Below, piece by piece: positions 24,101 to 37,406 of a stretch of 64,000 nt of DNA (positions are counted from its first letter, which is position 1; each line of letters begins with the position of its first letter). The notes beneath the pieces were generated by a model. It was not told the DNA's origin. It did not search any database and saw only the letters and a program-made list of their open reading frames with translations. The position numbers and the translations under genes are program-made. Source of the DNA: Laetiporus sulphureus 93-53 (Eukaryota > Basidiomycota > Agaricomycetes > Polyporales > Laetiporaceae). The stretch is taken from the NCBI RefSeq assembly GCF_001632365.1, contig NW_024468582.1:1-64000 (forward strand), read 5' to 3'.

Positions 24101-25400
24101 GTTTGTTGATTGTCTCAAAACGTACCCTGACAAGCAGCGGCCCCATGAGCTGCGAGGTGTCACCGATGACCTTAGGAGACGAGTAAGCCAGATCTAATTT
24201 ACGCTGTTGACGGAACATTTTCCCACCTTGAACACGCCACCGGTCCAAAATCGCCACCCAAACACATCATTGAGGGCCCACGCGATGCTCGCCTCCCGCT
24301 TACCCTCGCCCTTCCTCCACCGCCGTTCAAATTCTTTCCCGCGCTCGCGGCTCCCACAAGCGCGCAGCCACCATCGCATGCGAAGTCGCCACCCAGGCTG
24401 CGCCTCTCCACTCGCGAGGCGGGCGTTCCACTCGTCTGCGGCCTGAATGCGGCGTGCCCAGGCGGCGTCGAACTTCGCGCCGAGCACGCCCGCCTCGCGC
24501 GACTCGTCCAGCTTCCAGAGGTCAGTTGCTTGCAAGGTGCGTTGGTAGCCGAGTGTCTGTGGGATGCCGGGTCAGAGTTGCGTCGGACTCGTGCAAGCGG
24601 TGATGTCAAAACAGAAAAAGGGAAACGAAAACATATGAGCTCTCGCCTAACAAGTGAACTTGCATGGCGTATCTCGAGCCCCCCAAGTGTTCGATTATAT
24701 GCGCTAGTAGCCTCTACTACACTTTCCACTGGTGAATGGCAGGTGCTGGTAAAGTCAGAGTCGGTAACGCAACCAGCGGCATCTTAGCGAGTGATGACTG
24801 AGGATATTTCAAAACTTGCTCTTTTTGAATTAGTGGCCACCGTCAAGGGTCCATGCTTCCCGGGGTCATTCCCCTCTGAGATTCCCGCTAAACCATGTTC
24901 TGATGAACGTCCGGAACTCACCATGATCGGGTTGATCCAAGTGTAAGTCAAGATGGACCAGATGGAAGCAAAGACCATCGGGATGACCTAATGGCGGATG
25001 CATTAGCGTCATCGTGCCCTTGTTCACAGGACTCTATGCGAGTTAAGCTCATAGAGGCATCGTCAAGAGACTTGGGGGCAGGCGGAGGCGGGTTCTTCGG
25101 GAGCCTAACCAGACATCTTGTCAGAAAGATTGCGATTTCAAAATGCTATGCTTTGTACCATAGCTGCCACCACCTGCGGCGGAACTTGAGGCGCTCTTTT
25201 CCTGTGTCAAATTCGAGCTTGCGTGATTGCTGCTGTGCTGACTGTTGCGGCCGCACACACTCCTCTTCGAACACCTCAGTCGTGTTCTTTTCGAGATCGA
25301 CGTCCTTGTCCTTGTCGGCGTCATTTGCTGTAACCACCGAGAAAACTTCCGAATCCGACGCCAACTTGCTGCGTCTCTGCTCTGACTCTTGCGGTGCCAT
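18186..25400 (-). CDS. MRP/ABCC-type ABC transporter (Yor1-like)
   Basis: An ATP-driven exporter of the short MRP class (no TMD0), for organic anions or drug conjugates at plasma membrane or vacuole. It is read from ATG at 25400 to TAG at 18188-18186 through about 30 exons. Order: basic N-terminal stretch ([17 protein letters not shown]), first membrane domain ([12 protein letters not shown] onward), NBD1 with Walker [22 protein letters not shown], signature LSGGQKQR and ILVTHAL, linker, second membrane domain (about 21.3-19.7 kb), NBD2 with Walker [26 protein letters not shown], signature-like [16 protein letters not shown] and VLDEATA. The degenerate NBD2 signature fits the class. Exons of 7 nt occur at 23563-23569 and 22436-22442; others of 15-21 nt at 20592-20606, 20664-20684, 19716-19730 and 19043-19058. 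The second intron (24988-25052) has AT in place of GT at the donor, and the third (about 24557-24921) is unusually long. If that donor is unusable the gene is damaged. Confidence 0.9.
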
Positions 25401-27011
25401 AGTTGCCGATTCAACTTGCCGTTAATCACACGGGCGGGGGTGCTTACAGCGACGGACGTCTTCCGACACGCGAGGTGGAGAGGAGCGCAGTGAAATGCAG
25501 GAGGAGCTGTGGAATATATACCTTTCGCATATCTCATGAGGCATGGCGGCTGACACATGCAGGTACTGCAACTACTGATTGCGGTCGAGGCTATCTCCAG
25601 TAGTATACACGCCATTCAGAGTGCTGTACTCGCAATTTGAGTATTTCATACAAAATTTGACTGGACAGCACTCTACGCACGAAAAGCTCAAAAAGCCGTA
25701 TTTTTCCAGACGTGTCACTGAGCTACCTTGAACATTTATACGAAAATGTGAGTGAGCGAAGGCGAGGAAGTGGTGGATTTCTTTCCCAGTGCCAAGCCCA
25801 ATGGTGGCGAGAAATTGCTATCTTTACCCAGTCTAATGATTTCGGCATGATCTTGCCGAGGCGTCCCCGTGCGGCCCGTGCTGTGGCCCGGCTGCCCGCA
25901 TGCCGTCGCGATCGGCGACCCACACTTGTGTCCGACCTTACAAAATGACTCTGCTTCAGTTTGGCGAGCGCAGACTGTTCACACCCGGGTCCACGCTGGT
26001 CGACGTTCGCATACATTCGTGAAGGAGCGTCTTCTGGGCGAGCGCAATTGAATGCGCTTCAGGCAGCGTCTCCGGAAGCACCAAACTCATTTGCATCCTC
26101 AGCTTTCGCATCAAACGAGGAAGCGAGGCAGGACGAGATGCTTCTTGCAATACTCATACCTTCTACTGCATTCCATCCATGCGCAGTTGAAGATAGTCAC
26201 TGTCATCATGTCGTAAGTCTCCACCCACCTTGTGGATCCGGTTCGCATTGCGCTGGCAGTGATGGCGCCCTACCGAGTCACATTGTTGCTAAGGCATCTT
26301 GACAACGGATTGCTGCGGAATGCTGGCCCAATCAATTCGCAAGGTCGGCTGCGACAACGCAAATTCAAGACCATCTTCACACGTAGCGGTCACATCCTGA
26401 CTCGCTGACGTTCGGACCAATCTAAACTCGCTCGTTTTCCGCACCGTTCTTGACAGATGCATGACTCATGTGCAACGTTCACCGTCCAGCGGCAGCACGC
26501 GATGAGGAGAATGGAATGCATGTCGGCACCGAGGACCTGATTCTGGACTGCTGGATGGTGATATCATTGTGCGTATACCTGTGTTGGCGAGCGACCTGTC
26601 GGATACTCGCGTCCTCCCTATCCTAACAACTATCGTCAAAATGAGTGGCACATGAAGATGTGTTTTATCGGCATCTCTTTCGCCGTCTGGACCATTTCTA
26701 TGGGTCTTGGAACATACTAATGAGCCTCACGTTTCAAGAATTGCAGATTGACCATGGCATCATTTGAACGAAGGCCATGCTTTGAACAACGCTCCCTAAG
26801 GAGGGTCGATTATACAATGCTAGACAACTACCCCAGGAGACCTAAATCAATGCCTACAGTACAGTACCCAGTATACCTCAGTCATCAAGTCATCGAAGGT
26901 CATCCATCGCAGGTCATAACGTTCGTCAACGCCATCTGCAAATCAATGCACACAAACCAGCCGAACCCAGTTGCCCACCGCCATTGTCCTGGTCCTCTGA
27001 GACCCTCTCCA
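25401..27011. other. Intergenic, 1.6 kb, no supported gene
   Basis: Lies between the start of the MRP gene and the stop of the sugar transporter. It must hold the MRP promoter (near 25.4-25.7 kb). Short frames on both strands (for example minus about 26150-25723, minus about 26651-26466) show no motif and are broken. Confidence 0.5.
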
Positions 27012-29414
27012 TCACTTTTCGGAGATCTCCTGCGGTAAGTCCTCCTCCTCCCCGTTGTACGTTCCGAACTTGCGCGGCGGGACACGCCGCTCGAACATCG
27101 TGTCCAGCCTTTCATAGAAGACCACATCAGCACTGCGCATGCGAGATCTTCACGTGAAGCGCCACTTACTCGTCCACTGTACGGTTCTTCGTCTCGGGGA
27201 TGTAGAAGTACGCCCAGACCGTCCCAATCGCGGCAAGGCCGCCGAAGATGAAGCCCACCTTCCCGCCGAGGTTCGCCTCGTCCGGTGTCACCCTGGCAAG
27301 CCATCAAGCTCGGTCAATCAGAGAAAGGCGTGGTACGCACAAGTATGGGATGACGATGTTCATAACCATGCCACAAAGCGAGTTGACTAGGATACCGATG
27401 CCGACCGTCTTGGATCGCAACTTGGCGGAAGATACCTCGGCGAAAATGACGTATCCAAGAGGACCGCTGGAAAGACACGAGATGTCAGCATCATGTGCCT
27501 CTCCGCATATGCTTATCCTCACATTCCGGTCTGATATATGAAGTTGTATATCAAGGTCTACGAGAGCCGGGTTAGCTCCAGCCTAGTAAATATCTAAAGT
27601 CAACCACTCACAAACGCAGCCATCGCCCATTTCGCGTTCTGGTTATGCGTCGGAATTGCTAGGAAGCCGATGAGGAGAAGCACGATCGTGCATCCCAACA
27701 TCGTCCAGTTGAAGATGAACCGACGCCCGTATCGGTTGACGGTGTAGAACGTCAAGAGATTCCCAGCAACCTGCACGTGTCAATTGGTGAATCGATCCGC
27801 GTAGAGTTTAGATGCCGGGGCACCTACACCGATGCCTGTAACTCCGACGCCCAAGCGGAAGGCATTACCGTCGGGGAAGCCAGCCAGCTCGAAGAAGTAC
27901 GTGCTGTAGCCGAGGACGAAGACCACACCTGTATCAGGATATGTTAAATCCGCAGACCTTTCAAATGTGTAAAGCAAAGCCAACCTGCCGCTTGCTGGAG
28001 CACGAAGACCATGCATGCGATGATCGTCCTTGTCAAGTTCACACCTAAAACCAGACGTCTCAGCCATGACCCACCTCTCGTTCCACTCTGCTGGTGTTGC
28101 TGTAGAGAGTATCGCTCACCTCGGAAGCAATCCGCGTATGTCGAATTGGCTGCATACGAGTCCTCGAGAACGATCGTCTCCTGGATCTGCTGCAACTGCA
28201 GGTCTACGTCCGTCGCGCCGCCAGAGAGCCTCGTGAGGATCTTGTGTGCCTCTTCCTTCCGTCCCTTGCGCACAAGCCACCACGGCGACTCAGGTGCGAA
28301 CGGGAGCCCGATGAGCAGCAGAACGGGGAAGATCCACTGGAGTGCGCTGGTTGACGATGAACACACAGCGAAGGTTCGCGAAATTAGCCACGATCTACCA
28401 AGATAACAAAAAGAGCGAAGTCACACACAAGGGCAGCCTATATGCGTATGCAGATGACCATTCTCCGGTACCTTCGATGACGCCATTCGACATGCTAGAA
28501 AGATACGACACGGGCTCAGCTGAAATCATGGGGACGGGCATGAGTAGTGCGCTGGCCAGAAACTCACAGCTGTCCGACTAGGATGATGTCTCATCAGCCA
28601 AGGTCGATTGAGCGTGCGAAAGTATCCGACGTACGGTCGATCCACAGATTCACGGACGACGTCGTGATACCTCGCAACGCCAGGGGAGATACCTCAGAGC
28701 AGTAAGAGCTGGCACCGGATACGTACATGCCTGACACGGTCGAGGCCAGCGCAAGTCAGAGCGGACCCAGCGCTTTTACGGAAAAGACGCACCGAGAGCA
28801 TAGCCATTGACAAGCTTCCCCACAAGCAGCTGGGCGTTCTTGTGCGGATACGTGAAGAATTGAATCAGAATGCCCACGATGGAGACCACGCAGCAGACGG
28901 CCACAGCGCCTCGTCGTCTACACATCATCAGCTTCCGTACATTCTAGGATATCGCTGCGAGACTTACCCAAGCTTATCCGAGACGTATCCTAGTGACAGA
29001 CCACCAAAGATGCCGCCCACAGAGCTGACGCTGTTGAAGGCACTTTGCCATCGCGCCGCGAGAATGTATTGGGACGAGCTTTCATCAAAGAACCCGAAGT
29101 CTCTGCGGAACGAGGGTACGCTGAGCAAACCGCCTCCGACCTGTTATGCCATAGTTCAAATTGGGATGGATCATGAAATGCGCTATGCCCGTGCACACCT
29201 GCGAGTCGTAACCCCACAGGAGGGCGCCCATACACATGAATAGACACCAAAACGTCGCCTGCCAGTACACGCGCACGGCATGCAGCGGCGATAGCGCCTT
29301 ATCCGTCGCAGCGGCCTGTGCAAGTGCCGTGAGGTTTCCGAACTGCTGCTGTCCCTTATCGAGGCTTGCAGCATCCTCGACGTGGGTGGGATCAACCTTT
29401 TCAGGGTTGTTCAT
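27012..29414 (-). CDS. MFS sugar transporter (alpha-glucoside/hexose type)
   Basis: A proton-coupled sugar porter of the plasma membrane. ATG at 29412-29414 (MNNPEKVDP), stop at 27012-27014. Family marks in order: GYDSQVGGGLLSVPSFRRDF in TM1 region, GYVSDKLGRRGA loop 2-3, YCSEVSPLALRG, APESPWWLVRKGRKEEA, IYQTG and GPLGYVIFAEVSSAKLRSKT, ending in IPETKNRTVDELDTMFERRVPPRKFG. Sugar porters usually carry PETKG; here it reads PETKN. Exon 1 is about 29414-29199; about ten short introns follow, all joined in frame, with the joint at YRLPF|ALQWIFP (about 28.4-28.3 kb) the least certain. The protein is about 520 residues with 12 expected membrane helices. The N-terminal 50 residues are hydrophilic. 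The sequence looks closer to basidiomycete maltose/alpha-glucoside permeases than to high-affinity glucose permeases; substrate is inference. Confidence 0.9.
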
Positions 29415-30283
29415 GCGTGGATCTGGGGAATGAACGGCGTTGCACTGCGGTGGTAGGTGTGGGTAGAGCACGAAGATCGCGATGGAAGCTTGAGGATTCT
29501 TATGTGAATGCGGGTCGCGGCCATGGACACCGTTGTCCAAAATATCCGCGATGGTACCTATGCAGATTAAGCGAAGCTCGGAAGTTGGACGGGCACGTTG
29601 CATACTCGCCTGCTGTTCTTAGACGTTCTCGGTGTCACCAGGTCGAAGGAGCATATGCAGAAGGTTCCATTTCGGAGAGTCTGTTGCCGTCATATAGACT
29701 CAGCTGACACCCCTCATCAAACAATCAACAGTTTATGGTCGAAGATTTGATCAATTAATGGCAATTAGCGCCCGGAGTGATGGGGATTGTATGCAAGTTG
29801 TTCCGTCGTATTGTCCGAACTGCCCTAGATTTTGCGGAACTGCGCTTCGAACGGTCTTGATCTTTTGCTATTCTGACTTTGTCTTTCTGTACAACGGGTC
29901 GTCAAAGCATTAATGTGGGCGTTCCGCACATGTCGGGCCGTGGATTGGGCAGGATTGATGGGTGCCGCAAGTCGGGTAATACATCATTCTGAACGGGTAT
30001 GGATCCGAAGGGTAGCACAGGAGCTGATCCTGAGCACTCTCCTCCTGGTGCTTCCGCTGGCTTGAGGTGTATGCAGGCATGTATACGCGGAGATTCGACA
30101 GTGAGAAAAGAAGCGCATTAGCGAAGCATGAGAGGTATCGCGGGCCTGGCAGCATCGGTCTTAGCATGGCAGAAAAACAGTCTTAGCGACAGAGGATATG
30201 CAAAGCTATGGTGGTCTAGACGGAAAGCGAAGAGCAGCTGCGATGCAACAGACAAAACGAAAGGGTGCAAAACCGATGTGCTG
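29415..30283. other. Intergenic, no gene seen
   Basis: Region upstream of the sugar transporter start and downstream of the aminotransferase stop. Presumed promoter of the transporter. Frames here are short and lack motifs. Confidence 0.5.
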
Positions 30284-32032
30284 TCATATCTTCGCTCGCT
30301 CTGCAACCTCCTTCGTGATCTCCGCGCATACAACCAGTAGAGCGTTCCCGAGCTTCTCGAAGTCACTAATCTACGCGCCACGATACACATGTCACGCGCC
30401 ATATAACGGTTGCATGACGATGCTTCGCGCACCTCGTTGTATACCTGCGCGCTTGCTCTCGTCCACCATCTGCCATCGTAGTAGAACTGCGACGCATATA
30501 CGTTGTGTTGGTTGAGCAGCTTATCCTGGAACATCAGGGTGACAGCCGACGTCGGCGCTACTGAGCTTGCCAACGGGATCTCGACGTTAATCTGAAACAG
30601 GTGTCAGCCATCGCGTGTCCAGAACACAGTGCGTGTGCAGACCATATTCGCAGTGAGCGCCTTCGCCTCGTCAAAGTCATCCGAAAACATTGTGCGCGTA
30701 TTCAGGATTTCAGCGAGCCGCTTCCCGCCAGCAAGTGCCAATGCACGGCAGTATTCGTTGATTTTCTTCTCGCCACCTAAAAAGCTTCGAAATTCTAGGG
30801 CTATACAGGGCGATAATCGTCAAGTAATCCAGCCTTGCAGGGCAGCGACGCACCTGGCTTGATACTCAGAGGTATCGTAAAGTCTAGCGTTCCGGTCCCT
30901 ACGACCAGTGTCGAAAGCCAGTGTCAAAGGATAGGCAAAACAGCTGTATGAAACATGTCAACTCACAGAAGAACTTCGATTGGAGATCATCTTGTCCTCC
31001 ATTTAAACGTGCCCCGTATGTAACGCTCGTAGGGAATGCGGACTTGATGATGTGATGATTGCTAGCAGAGAGCAATCAGCACCACTCTATTCGTCACTTC
31101 AGCAAAGACAAATAAACACCAACCGTTTTGGCACATAGAGCAGTGCACAACCGTACTTGGTATACATCCATTTTGAGCAGCTCTGGCCGCATAAACAGAT
31201 CCATCTAGTTCGGCTTTATGATGATAAGGAAAACGCACCGACACCCAGAAGTCAGGCGCTGCCTCTGTTAGGTTGATGTCTACTTCCTGGCCTAGCGAAT
31301 GTGCCGCATCAATGACACTCCACACTGATTCTTCTCTGCAGATCTGCACCATCTCCCTCCAGGGCATGTAGACGGATGGAGTCGCTGAGATGCTATCCAA
31401 CACCGCGACAATCTTGCCCTTGAGAATCCCGGACGCAGATCGGCGCTGTTCTGCCTTCAGGGATCTGAGATACTCGCGGAACCGCTCAAGGATAGAGGCA
31501 CGCGTCTCTGGAAAAGATAGAGCGAACTTGGAGAGCTTCGGATGAGGAGGGGAATCGGAGACGTAACGTGCTGCAGCACTGATGGTTCCAAACGTGCAAT
31601 TGGCTGACAACACCTAGCATAAGACGAAGGAGGCGGTGTAAAGCGACGGACGTACTGATGGCGATAACATCGCCTTCCTCCCAACTGAAATTCCGCAACA
31701 CGACGCTGATCCCATGAGAGACGTTCGGCACGAATACACATTCGCTGGGATCTGCGCCGATCAGCTTAGCAACCATTCCGCGCACCTCCTCCAGCATCGG
31801 TCGATAGTGGAACCAGATGAAGCGGTCTGGATTCGCTGCGATACGAGCAGCCAGGCCTTGGCTTGCATCCTCGACACGCCGCGGAATACCGCCCGCCGTA
31901 CCTGTAGGTGGTACTCAGTAGCTAGCATGATCGATTGGACGACGTACACTGACCATGATTTAGGTTTGCATACCTAGGTTCCATTGCAAAGAATGGTAGG
32001 GTCGCATGACCGAATTCCGGATGATTCTCCAT
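30284..32032 (-). CDS. Class-V aminotransferase-like PLP enzyme (isopenicillin-N-epimerase type)
   Basis: A fold-type I PLP enzyme of the cysteine desulfurase/isopenicillin N epimerase-like group. ATG at 32030-32032 (MENHPEFGHATLPFF), stop at 30284-30286. Exons include about 32032-31954, 31901-31656, 31603-31239, 31182-31124, with further exons down to the last one ending 30284. Visible marks: YANLNHG near the start, VPNVSHGISVVLRNF, GDVIAITNCTFGTI (joined over an intron), VIDAAHSLGQ (the Asp that holds the PLP ring), and SCSKWMYTKYGCALLYVP with the presumed Schiff-base lysine. In this family the residue before that lysine is normally His (CHK); here it is Ser. The C-terminal domain ends FYYDGRWWTRASAQVYNE...SDFEKLGNALL, typical of the group. 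Reaction unknown; not a classic aminotransferase. Confidence 0.85.
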
Positions 32033-33156
32033 GCTACTGGACTTGAGCCGATATAATGTGTGCTACTGGTTGATAGGCACGACGTTAGTGAAGACGGGGG
32101 AGTCCGCCAAGGCAAACCGTGTGTTATGCAGCCTTTTCGAATAGCTTCGGGTAGAAGCATCGCTCTTATCAAAGCATTTCTAGCCCACTGATGGGCTGTT
32201 AACTGTTGAAGGGACAACGAAGGTCGGATGATTGGATTACGTCATGGCCCTCTGCTGAGCTTGCATTGCGAGGGAAGATCTTTCCTCCAGCTCAGTGCCC
32301 GGCCAAACCATATCGCATTGAGTTGATACAAGCATGGACAACCGCAGGCGGCAGGCCTCCTCCACGGGAGTTTGGGGGGCGACTTTGTGCCACATTTCGA
32401 TCATTCACCATGTGCCCGATCATGATGGGATTACGTATTTCAAACTCCACAATCTCAATCCCTAACGACTGTATGAAAATGTGGCTGGAAAGTTGCTGAG
32501 GTGTGGCGGCGGATGTGGCACGGTCCTCCTGCCCTTAGTACTAAGGCCCCCCAAACTCCCGAAGAAAGGCTGTGGAGGAGCCTGGGACAACCTTGGATGA
32601 AGAAGTCCCGGTCTCAACGGAGATAGGTAAGCAGAAGCTAACAACGACCATGCACTGGGCCGGCTTCATATGGGCGGGATCATCGATGAATAGAACACCC
32701 GCACGTTCTCATGATTTCAAGTGGCAGCAGTTGCTGAACAGGATTTCTCTCAATAATCGTACAGTGAGCCTGCCCATGTCGTGATCGTGTCATTGGTCTG
32801 CGCAATAAATTCTTACATTATCCGATAGACAAAGCAAATCATTCCAGTTCTCAGACGACATAAAACCGCATTGGAGAACCATTTGCTCGCGTGAATGCCA
32901 TGGGCACAGAGCGCCGCTAATGGCACTGAGTTCAGCGGATGTTCCGCAACGTGTACTTTTCTATGATGAAATGGGCAGGGAACTCGCCTGGCATCGTTCT
33001 ATCGGGCAACGCGGCTAGCGAGAAGCATGCATGCCGCGCTCGAGAAGTCTTCCATTCATAGGTCCGGAGTGTGCCACCAATAAGACATTCCGATGATCAG
33101 AAGATTGCTACCGGGCCCCGCTCATCCCTCACCCATCTGCCCGTGGCACAGCCGCA
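32033..33156. other. Intergenic with an imperfect inverted repeat
   Basis: No gene seen. Between about 32358 and 32605 two opposed arms share CTCCTCCAC...GGGAGTTTGGGGGGC; the right arm carries an extra 11 bases between the two blocks, and GTGCCACAT also recurs inside each arm. About 250 bp in total. It may be a worn MITE or a snapback structure. The rest should hold the divergent promoters of the PLP enzyme and the seven-TM gene. Confidence 0.5.
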
Positions 33157-34430
33157 ATGGCCAAGTTCCTCATAGCAGAGGCGGAGCTCGTTGCTATCTT
33201 CACCGAGAGTATTACCTATGGCATCCATATCTCAACATTCACGACATGCATGTGGACGCTGTTGCGCAGGCCGAAGGGCTTGGAACGACATGTAAATGTG
33301 ACGCTGCTCTTGTTCTCTATCACACTCTTTATCCTCGGCACACTGGACATCGCTTTCAATTTCTATCGCAATCTAACCGCCTTCATCTTCTACACGGGAC
33401 CTGGTGGAGCCAGTCACGTCTTTGAAGAGCTTTCGAATTGGGTGAATGCTGCAAGGGTAAGCCTGACCCTGTCATAGATTGCCTCCATGGACGCTCATAA
33501 TGGCAATGCAGAGCGCCTTTAACGTATTCGCCTTCGTCGTCGCAGATGCAATCCAGGTGCGTGGCAGTGACTCCTTGTCGCAGCAGATAGTGTGAACGTG
33601 AATCGCACGCTTCCCCTGGCAGGTTTATCGCCTCTGGATTGTATACTCCCGCAACTGGAGAGTAGCCTTCCCTCCCCTGTTCTTATGGCTTGCTGGAATG
33701 TCGTGTGGTATATCGGTGGTATACTACGGCGCTACACTCAATCTGCTCACGGATTTGTCCGGAGCGACAATTCTTGACAACTTCCTCGACGCCTTCCTCG
33801 TTCTATCAGTGAGTGTTAACGTTATTACCACAGGTACGTGTCTATCCGGTACCAGAATGTGCGCGCATTTAACGCGTTTGTATTTGTACTGTAGGTTTGA
33901 CACTGTATCGTATCTTGATGATCCACCGGTCGACCTCGCGTTATTTCCCCAACAATTCGGGGAGCACCGTGCGAGCCACCGTGACGTGGACACAGCTCTT
34001 CCGGATCCTGATCGAGTCTGCTCTCCTCTATACCGTTATTTCAATCATCTTCTTGATTGTAAACTTGACGGGCAATAACGCGGTATACTGCGTCTCGGAC
34101 ATGGTAAATCACTGCTTTCTTAAGACCTTGGCTTTTTGCTGATCTGAGATTGTATCTTTTGCCTTGCAGAGCTTGCAGATTGCGGGTATACAATTCGACC
34201 TGATCATCGTACGCGTAGGGATGGGAATTACCATGGAGCAGGAGCATACGAGGCTTGAGAGCATGAACTTCCGGATGCAACGGACGAGCACTGCTCGAAC
34301 GGACCATGGCCTCGATGTACCTGTTGTGATAACCCAGAGCACCACGACGACAACAAGGACGGGAGAAGAGAGCGACCGGAAGAGCGTGAAGGCCGGTAGT
34401 TTCCCCCACGAGGGATCGGATGCAGTTTGA
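33157..34430 (+). CDS. Seven-TM protein, basidiomycete family of unknown function
   Basis: Five exons: 33157-33456, 33512-33556, 33623-33833, 33895-34103, about 34170-34430. The product has seven hydrophobic segments, a short outside N-terminus and a polar C-terminal tail. Typical marks of the lineage-specific family are VYRLWIVYSRNWRVAFPP after TM3, a GISVVYYGATL stretch in TM4-5, LIESALLYTVISIIFLI in TM6, and the end of TM7, FDLIIVRVGMG. Introns fall mostly between membrane helices. Receptor-like topology, but there is no pheromone-receptor or rhodopsin motif (no Schiff-base lysine in TM7). I know such proteins only as unnamed families expanded in Agaricomycetes; function unknown. Confidence 0.85.
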
Positions 34431-35200
34431 TGAACGGTAGTCGTTCCTTGCTTCAGATATGAAATCGAACATTTGGTCGGTATCCTTCTTCACAGTATGC
34501 ATTAGTGGCCAGTACACACCGCGGGCTCTAATTGTGGATTCAATCGTACCTATGATGCCTTGCGATAGTTTCTGATAGCAGACAAAACGTCTTCATGACT
34601 TCGAATGAAATGTTTAGGTGAATCGAGTCTGTCGTAGTTGCTCACGAGTGTCCAGATCGAACGTGAAGACGGTGCACACATGGCAAGTTGTAGCAGATAT
34701 TCTTGGCTTTAAAGCTGTATTACCATTTGTGCGTCTGCTCTGCACCAGTCAATGGCTAAAGACAGGCATCTATTCTGCCTCTAAGTGCATCAATGATTTT
34801 AGAATTATACTGTTCCTCTCTATCTCTACTAGACATGAATCTCTGGCTTAACCAGCTTTCAATTCATTGACGCAAAGAAGAAATATGAAGGCCATGGAAC
34901 CTCCTTCTATAAGGTCAGCGACATCTCCTGTCATTGATGGAGCTGCCTCAGAAGACAGTCTTTCTCCAATGATAGCAGGTCCTTGTACCAGATGTTTGAT
35001 AACTCTGACATTCCTGAGGTAGAAACCATCTCGGTCCCATGGTGCATGAGGCATGAGCAATGTACAATGCAGTGACGGATGTGTGCTTTACTTTGCATAC
35101 AATACTTCTGCGAATCGCAAGGGATGTCCCACTCATCTCGGATATCTACTTCTAATAGTGTGCCAACGATCGTTTCTGTACGCGTTGACATCCTGAGGGC
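34431..35200. other. Intergenic between convergent genes
   Basis: Lies between the stop of the seven-TM gene (+) and the stop of the old yellow enzyme (-). No coding signal seen; should hold both 3' UTRs. Confidence 0.5.
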
Positions 35201-36591
<1,391 letters not shown>

Positions 36592-37406
36592 GCTGCGTTG
36601 TAGGAGAAGATGATTTACGAGACGTGTTCTCAACTGCGGGCTTTATATGTGATCGACAATGTTGCAGCTTCAGGGTCATTCCCGGATAAGTCTGCTGCTG
36701 AGCAATCAATTGTTTTCCCGATGATAAATTCGATTCCAAGTCAGCATGCTAATATATTACTCACCAAGATGACGCTATTCGGCTTCACAAATTAGCCGTG
36801 GCAATGCATCGCAAAGCTGACGCGATGCAACATGCTGATATGGAGGATACTCTCAAAGAAAACCGCTTCAGCACTAGGCCGTGACCCGAGAGGTGGTTCA
36901 TAGAGCGTCCTGAGCCGAAAATAGTGCAGGGCCGAAGGCCCTTGCATCATGGTTATCGAAGTCACTACAGCTGAGCTCTGCGCTGCTGCTGTTGCTGCGA
37001 TTTCGCCGTTACTGCAAAGCGGCACATCAGGAAAACTCAAATCGGCTTGTGGCTCACGAACCTCCTTTTGTGCTTATTTCCGCTTGAATTGGCTTGTATA
37101 GGCGGGCAAGTGAAGCCGTAAATCGGGGGAAAATCCAGAACAAGGAGGTCCTGAGACTTTCTCGGGCTTATCTCTTTGTTTGATTCCAACAAGCGGAAAC
37201 AAGCCTATGCAAGCGGATTTAAGTTTTCCTGATGTGTCTCGCCATAACTAGGCAGATGCCTAGAAATACTACACGAACACACTAAGTAGTAGTAGTCTTT
37301 CGGAAGTGATAAAAGAAAGTTCACCGGCACCCCTCGGATTGGGAATGACGCGATCACCTGACCATGTGCGTGAGATCGCGCGATCGCGTCACGTACGTAT
37401 GCAAGA
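36592..37406. other. Intergenic, no gene seen
   Basis: Upstream region of the old yellow enzyme. Short frames only. Confidence 0.5.
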
